Source of the DNA: Liolophura sinensis
Taxonomy: Eukaryota > Mollusca > Polyplacophora > Chitonida > Chitonidae
DNA: 64,000 bases
Assembly (NCBI RefSeq): GCF_032854445.1
Contig: NC_088300.1
Location: 63,400,984-63,464,983, forward strand
Direction: 5' to 3'
Made by a program: the position numbers and the translations under genes. The notes beneath the pieces are model-generated. The model was not told the origin of the DNA and did no database searches. It saw only the letters and a program-made list of their open reading frames with translations. Of the stretch, positions 58,901 to 64,000 are shown piece after piece. Positions within the stretch are counted from its first letter, which is position 1, and every line of letters begins with the position of its first letter.

Positions 58901-61900
58901 CGACGACAATACAGTACAATATGTCATCACTATTTCACCTTAAGGCTGTTGAAATGTAAACAATTGTGTTAACAATTCTATTAAATGCCAGTTCTTTCCT
59001 TGTACATTAAAATTATACCTTTTATTAGCAATACAGACATGTATGAGATTGATTACAATACAATACAAAAGTACAATATTTTTTAATAGATCATTATTCC
59101 ACTAAGCCGGTTGAGATGCGAACAACTGTGTCCAAAGTTTCCATCGTCTGCCAAAGACTAGTCTTTTGCTTAAACATAAAAAAGATACCCTTTCGATCTC
59201 CCAGTATTGTCTATGAACATATTTGAAAGCTGAAGCTTTTGGTATTTGTTTTCTAATGTTACATTGATAAACATACAATTTAGCCAAAATTAACGTAGTG
59301 TGTGCCGTTCATTCTCAGAAGAACTATACATTCCTTTAAATTCACTGGGCCACGTGAGGAAGTTTTGAACCACGGGTGTGACCCCTAAAACCCCACAATT
59401 CTTTCTTATCCTTATTTAGACTATCTAACCACATTATTTTGCATTTATCTAAATTGACGTGTAGTCCGGAAATCCGGCTGAAGAGGTCTGAAACGAAAAC
59501 TGTAAGCCGTAATGAAGTTTCAGAACCATTTAACACATACTTGTATCATCTGCAAATTCATTAATTTTGTATTGTGTCTCGCGTACTGTAATTCCTTTTA
59601 AATCTGAGTTATTTTTTATTAGTGTTCCTGAAATTTCTACACATATTATTAATAAATATGGTGATAGAGGGTCCCCTTGTCGACAACCTCTTAAAATACA
59701 GAATTTGTCACTTAAAAAAACACACTGTATATACAGAGGAGGAAATGTTGTTATATAGTGAGCTGATCCATTGTAACATTGACTCCCCAAAATTGAAAAA
59801 TTGTAAAACATTTTTCAAGAATGACTAAGGTATTGTATCAAAAACCTTTTTAAAATCAAATACAAACAATAATCCTGGTAAGTCAACCCTTTCTGTTCTT
59901 ACTAAGCAGTTTTCTCCAAGTATTTTTTATTCTATTAGCTATGCAAGAGAATCCCCTTTGGAGATACGGGATATTATATCCATTGTTTGGTTTATAGTGA
60001 GTTCAACTTTTTCGTACGCTTAATTGGCACTTTTGATCGAAAAATAATTTAAGTCTAACTAAAACGATTGAAAAAATCAGCATTGAATCCATCAGATCAA
60101 AGATTTTTGCCTCTTTTAGAATTTTTTGAGTGCATCTAGTATTTCAGTTTTAGTGACTGCGCCTTCAGACTGTTAATTTAGCTTAGGAATACTGTCGGTG
60201 ATTAACATGTTCAAACTCATCTCTTATACTGGCTTTTCGTGGTATAATATTGAATAGAACGGCTATACCGCCTCTGGTATATCATTTTGATTTGTTATTT
60301 TATTTGTCGCCAGTTTGAATACATAGAACAGTTTTGTTAACATAATTCTTTTTTCTAACCCACAGAAATAACTTGTAGTTATTTTCTCCCTCTTCAAGAT
60401 ATTGTGCAATAACCCTCACAATTGCACCCTCCGTTTTCACTTTCCGAATTTTCTCTAATTGATATTTAATTCATGTAATTGTTTTATCTTTATATAGTCA
60501 CATCTTTGGATTTCTCTCTCAACTTTCTCAATTTCTTCTTGATATTTTTGTTTTCTTCCTGCTTTGCTGCTTACGTTTTTCTCCTAGCATGCCTAATCCT
60601 GTTCCGTCGAATCTGCATTAGTATAACATCCAGGAGTAGTTATGGATTAATTTAAGTAAAATTTAACACTTCTAGTCTAGTTCTGTCAAAGTATTCGCAT
60701 ATATCGTTTCCGCTGAATATTGTTTTATTGTTTCCAATTTTGTTGATTTCATCAAGTTAACATATTCTATATCTTTAAGTAAGAACTCGTTGAATGTCCA
60801 AACACCCTTGACCCCTTCAAAATCCAAAAATTTATATTCTGAAATCACCATGGAGTGATCTGAACTATAAGCAAGTTTGAGAAAAACATCTCTAATAAAG
60901 GTAAGACATTCCTCTTTTATTAAAAAGAAATCTAACCTACTCTGTTTAATCGTCGCCAAGCAAAGGCTGGGTTTGATCCACGAAACATTATAGAAACATC
61001 TGCAAGTTTTTCCGATTGCATAAGCTGCTGTGCTAATTCTCTTGCTTTGGATTATTTACAGTGTTAGAAAATTGACATGAGTAACAGGGTTTAACACTAA
61101 ATTCCAATCTCTGCATATCACATAGAGTTCATTATTAAAATCTTTAACAACTTGTTTGATTTGATCCTAAAAACTCGGCACTATGTCAACACTCAAAGCA
61201 ACGAAGTTGCCATCATCGGCTTGTTTTATTTTTCTGACATTGAAATCAAAGTTATCTCTAAAAAGTATGCCTTCTAGTCTGGCACAAGATAAAAAGGATG
61301 AAAAATAACAGTAAGTATTGCCCCATTCGGATTTAATAACATCCTCATGTTGTAATGTTTGTCCTTCAACATACTGAACAAATCCTATCTATTCATAAAG
61401 TCAGCAAGACCCCTACAATTGGCAGAGATAATTTGTATATTATTACCCAACATCTTTTCCTGTATTTGTTTCCTGATAAATTTTATAAACACTTGCCTTT
61501 CTGGTTATCTTCATGATGGTAAGACATGTCGTTATTTTTTTTCCAAACATGAAACGCATGAGATTAAAATAAAAAACATATGTAATATATGAATGTCATA
61601 TACTAAGTAAATAATGCATCTATTATACAATGAAGACTGGCATTCATACGATGCCAAAACCCAATAGGTTGAATATGAAGTTTAAAATGTACTTAAATAC
61701 TTCCATGATCTTGTAAAGATTCTTACATACTAAGGCGAAGAGAGCACAACTTTATGCCCAAGACTACGTCCCCAATAAACAGAAAAAAAAAAACAATAAA
61801 TCAAATACCGGCAGAGTGTTTTCACTGTGAGAAAAAATTGTGGGTTCCCAATTTCGTGCCAGTTTCATCTTATACGCAGAACCCTATAAACAGCACTTGT

Positions 61901-64000
61901 TGACAGCATTCTATAAGACGTATACAACCCTGGTAAGTAAGTTATATACTAAATAAATAATGCATCTATTATACAATGAAGACTGGCATTCATACGATGC
62001 CAAAACCCAATAAGTTAAATATGAAGTTTAAAATGCAATCGAATACTTCCTTGATCTTGCAAAGATTCTTACATATTAAGGCGAAGAGAGCACAACTTTA
62101 TGTCCAACACTACGTCCCTAAATAACAGAACCCCGCTCCCCCCCTCCCCCCAAAAAATTGTGGGTTCCCAATTTCGTGCCAGTTTCATCTTATACACAGA
62201 ACCCTATAAATAGCACCTGTTGACAGCATTCTATAACACGTGTGCAACCCTGGTTAGTGCGAACAATTCTCTTTGACTCAGTCTTTGGTCAACTTGACCT
62301 GATATAAAAAAAATAGGCATATCAAGTCTTACAAACATGTTTATGTAATAGGATCATTGCAACTCCACAAACCGACCACAAACATTCCTCTACATCAATG
62401 TCAAGGAAAAGAATTACCTTTTCCTTAAGCCACACTGCTCAAGAACTATATGTTTGATTGTTCTGCCCCATTCACTGTTGCTTAATGTTATAGAAACATT
62501 TATTTACGTCTAAAAGGAAAGCCACTTGCCGTTTCTCTCAACTTCCAACACTAGCTCCACTCCCACTAGTTTGATGCGTGTCTTACTCAGGTCAGTTTTC
62601 CGGATTTCGTAACCTTACCCAGCCTGTTCGGTCCGTTTGATTTTCAGTCTGTTCGCCAAATCTGTACGAATGGAAATACGACCTCCTTTCAGACTGCGTA
62701 TACATCCTGTCAGCATATCGTACAAAAGCTACAATGTCTGTATGTGGAGGGGTGGAGGGGGGAGTGTGTGTTTGTGGGGGGGGGGGGGGGGGGCGGTCAT
62801 CATCATTACTTCGTTGGCACAAACAGTACTGCTTGATCTGTCATCAACAGCTGAAAATGTGTGATTGATATGAGAAGACTAGTTGTGCCTCACTGAATAA
62901 AAGTAGGTACATGTACGTCTAGTGCATACTCGAAGAACTGAATCTGTGGTGTAACTGGCTAAATCTTGACTTCGTGCAAAATTTCAATTTTCCGAACTTT
63001 TGTGGTTTGCGTTTTTCTCATTCTGGACAACCTTCTGGATGAGCCTCTGGAAGAACTTGAATATGCTCCAAAAGTACCTCCATGAGAAATTTTATTACTA
63101 AATGCAATGATGATCTTTGAATCAGCTGGAAAATATTTAGGGCACGAGCAGAGCCCTTGTGTTATGTATTAATGCCAGTGTTCTGATCTCTAATTGCTTA
63201 TATGTCACCCTTTCAACAGGTACAAACAGCACAAGACGGACTTTGAGACGTTAGGGGAGACTCGGCCCATCCTATTACCTTGCAGGGTGAAGGGTTGTAA
63301 ATGTGTGAGTTACCACTATGTTCCCATGAACGGTAGTCAACCAATCAGATGTACGTGTAAACATACGTCAGAGGATCATCTGGAGGTAGCGCCATTCCTC
63401 TGTAAAAAGTGTAAGTGGACCACTCCGGCATCGGCAAACTCAAAAAATCTGTTAATTTTTACAGAAAGTCTGTTGTCTGAGTGATGCTAGAATGTATTCT
63501 GTTATTTTAATATAATACTGTTTCATATTGTCTATAATATGCTGTTAATCTATAAGAATCTTTATGTTGAATGTTTAATTAATGTGTGTTATATTTAACA
63601 GAATCATCTGTTGCAATAGTAGAATGCATTCTAGCGTCACTTTGATAACAAACTTTCTGTTAAAATTGACAGATGAATGTTTGAGTGCATCTATACACGT
63701 CCCGTGATCTGTCTAACTGGGTTAATGGTGTTCGCGAAAGAATACTTTGAATGTGTTGAATTATATAATATTAAATCGACGAAAATTTGAAAGTAAGAAA
63801 CCCGAAAAACTAAAACTTTTCTTAAATAACACTATAATATTGCTTTTCGTAATCTGCACTAACACAGTTCCAAACACATGCATGAAGTGTAAAGGGTTCT
63901 ACAGTGCCTTTACATGTGGGTGTGGCGAGCCAGTGTACGGGCACTCTACCGTGGTGGAAACTGCTGCGGAGAGGGAATCTCGTGGGCACCCGGTGGGGCA
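55940..64000 (+). CDS. FAM221A: FAM221A family protein, 5' part of gene
   Basis: Function is not established for this family; the protein is Cys/His-rich and may bind zinc. Five exons join in frame up to the window edge: 55940-56016, 57471-57549, 58507-58601, 63220-63410 and 63868-64000 (191 residues so far; human protein about 300). Conserved blocks are VDDYLEYRRIVGDDDGGKLF (exons 1-2), EEYEAYKKKVLPM, LFTSWSSSTGMDCKMIGPET with LCFCKHRYKQHKTD across exons 3-4, YVPMNGSQPIRCTCKH, and the Cys cluster TCMKCKGFYSAFTCGCGEP with HSTVVET in exon 5. All introns are GT-AG. The start MADRQYHLKFD is the first ATG in an open exon and is supported by the following EYRR motif. The gene is cut by the window, so its C-terminal third is missing. 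Confidence 0.93.
56188..56525 (-). mobile_element. SINE family B, FAM221A intron 1
   Basis: Tail gaacgtttggggtttaacat, middle tgtggcagggcgagtccatg and gataccccacacagtcacat, and part of the head (gacccaacccgggcttcgaa). The extreme head is truncated. Confidence 0.75.
57772..57888 (-). mobile_element. SINE family A, partial
   Basis: Reverse copy in FAM221A intron 2, tail to mid-core: atttgattggtgttctacgc, cacttgtacgacggcggaca, aacccacgaccatccgcagg. A stretch of the core is deleted. Confidence 0.8.
58905..61430 (-). pseudogene. Decayed non-LTR retrotransposon (LINE)
   Basis: Antisense relic filling much of FAM221A intron 3. On the minus strand it has, in order, the endonuclease N-terminus (IISANCRGLADFMNR near 61425-61385), the endonuclease C-terminus (SRLDFFLI and SSDHSMV, 60956-60840), a reverse transcriptase core (GCRQGDPLSPYLLIICVEIS and FADDTS, about 59720-59540), and the following region (SGLHVNLDKCKIM, around 59460). 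These pieces are in different frames with many stops, so it cannot encode a working protein. The GCRQGDPLSPYL wording suggests an L1/Tx1-like clade, but that is uncertain. The 3' end (58905-59140) contains an imperfect ~140-bp-spaced duplication. Confidence 0.8.
61597..62245. repeat. 346-bp direct tandem duplication
   Basis: Sequence from about 61597 (tactaagtaaataatgcatc) recurs 346 bp later (actaaataaataatgcatct), and the match continues through atgccaaaacccaataggtt, ggcgaagagagcacaacttt and cgtgccagtttcatcttata. The two copies differ by scattered substitutions and a variable A/C-rich tract. FAM221A intron 3, next to the LINE relic. Confidence 0.88.
62744..62796. repeat. G-rich tract
   Basis: ggaggggtggaggggggag is followed by an uninterrupted run of about 20 G (62777-62793 region). 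It could form a G-quadruplex on the plus strand; its exact length is unreliable. Confidence 0.75.
62797..63219. other. End of FAM221A intron 3, nothing recognised
   Basis: Unique AT-rich sequence leading to the exon 4 acceptor (ccctttcaacag). No repeat or coding frame is supported. Confidence 0.4.

Overview
The window is animal nuclear DNA. It has interrupted genes with GT-AG introns, long AT-rich introns, tRNA-derived SINEs, minisatellites and a decayed LINE. The commonest SINE has a tRNA-like head, a conserved core and a tail ending in repeats of aaat. Families of this kind are abundant in molluscs, so a mollusc is the most likely source; this is inferred from repeat style and protein similarity, not proven.

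Five genes can be built exon by exon with matching splice phases. From left to right they are BBIP1 (minus; BBSome subunit, 82 aa), CCNJ (minus; cyclin J, 265 aa in four coding exons), WDR1/AIP1 (plus; actin-disassembly cofactor, 605 aa in 16 exons), CLINT1/epsinR (minus; clathrin adaptor with an ENTH domain, 784 aa in 15 exons) and the first five exons of FAM221A (plus; runs off the right edge). CCNJ and WDR1 are head to head, WDR1 and CLINT1 converge, and CLINT1 and FAM221A are head to head. The genes have unrelated cellular jobs: cilium, cell cycle, actin, vesicle traffic and an uncharacterised Cys-rich protein. Nothing suggests that they form one functional cluster.

The most notable feature is a minor-class (U12) AT-AC intron in WDR1 at 23323-23766. 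It has near-consensus 5' splice site, branch point and 3' splice site, and it is the only way to join exons 10 and 11 in frame. Also notable is an ~82-bp minisatellite that starts at the WDR1 exon 13 donor and has copied that splice site about ten times.

The remaining sequence is mostly repeats: about 20 copies or pieces of SINE family A; a second tRNA-derived family B, with every copy in the same orientation; a short terminal-inverted-repeat element present four times in introns; a ~488-bp inverted-repeat element inserted into a family B SINE; an antisense LINE relic in FAM221A intron 3; a 346-bp tandem duplication; and nine or more minisatellites, nearly all inside introns.
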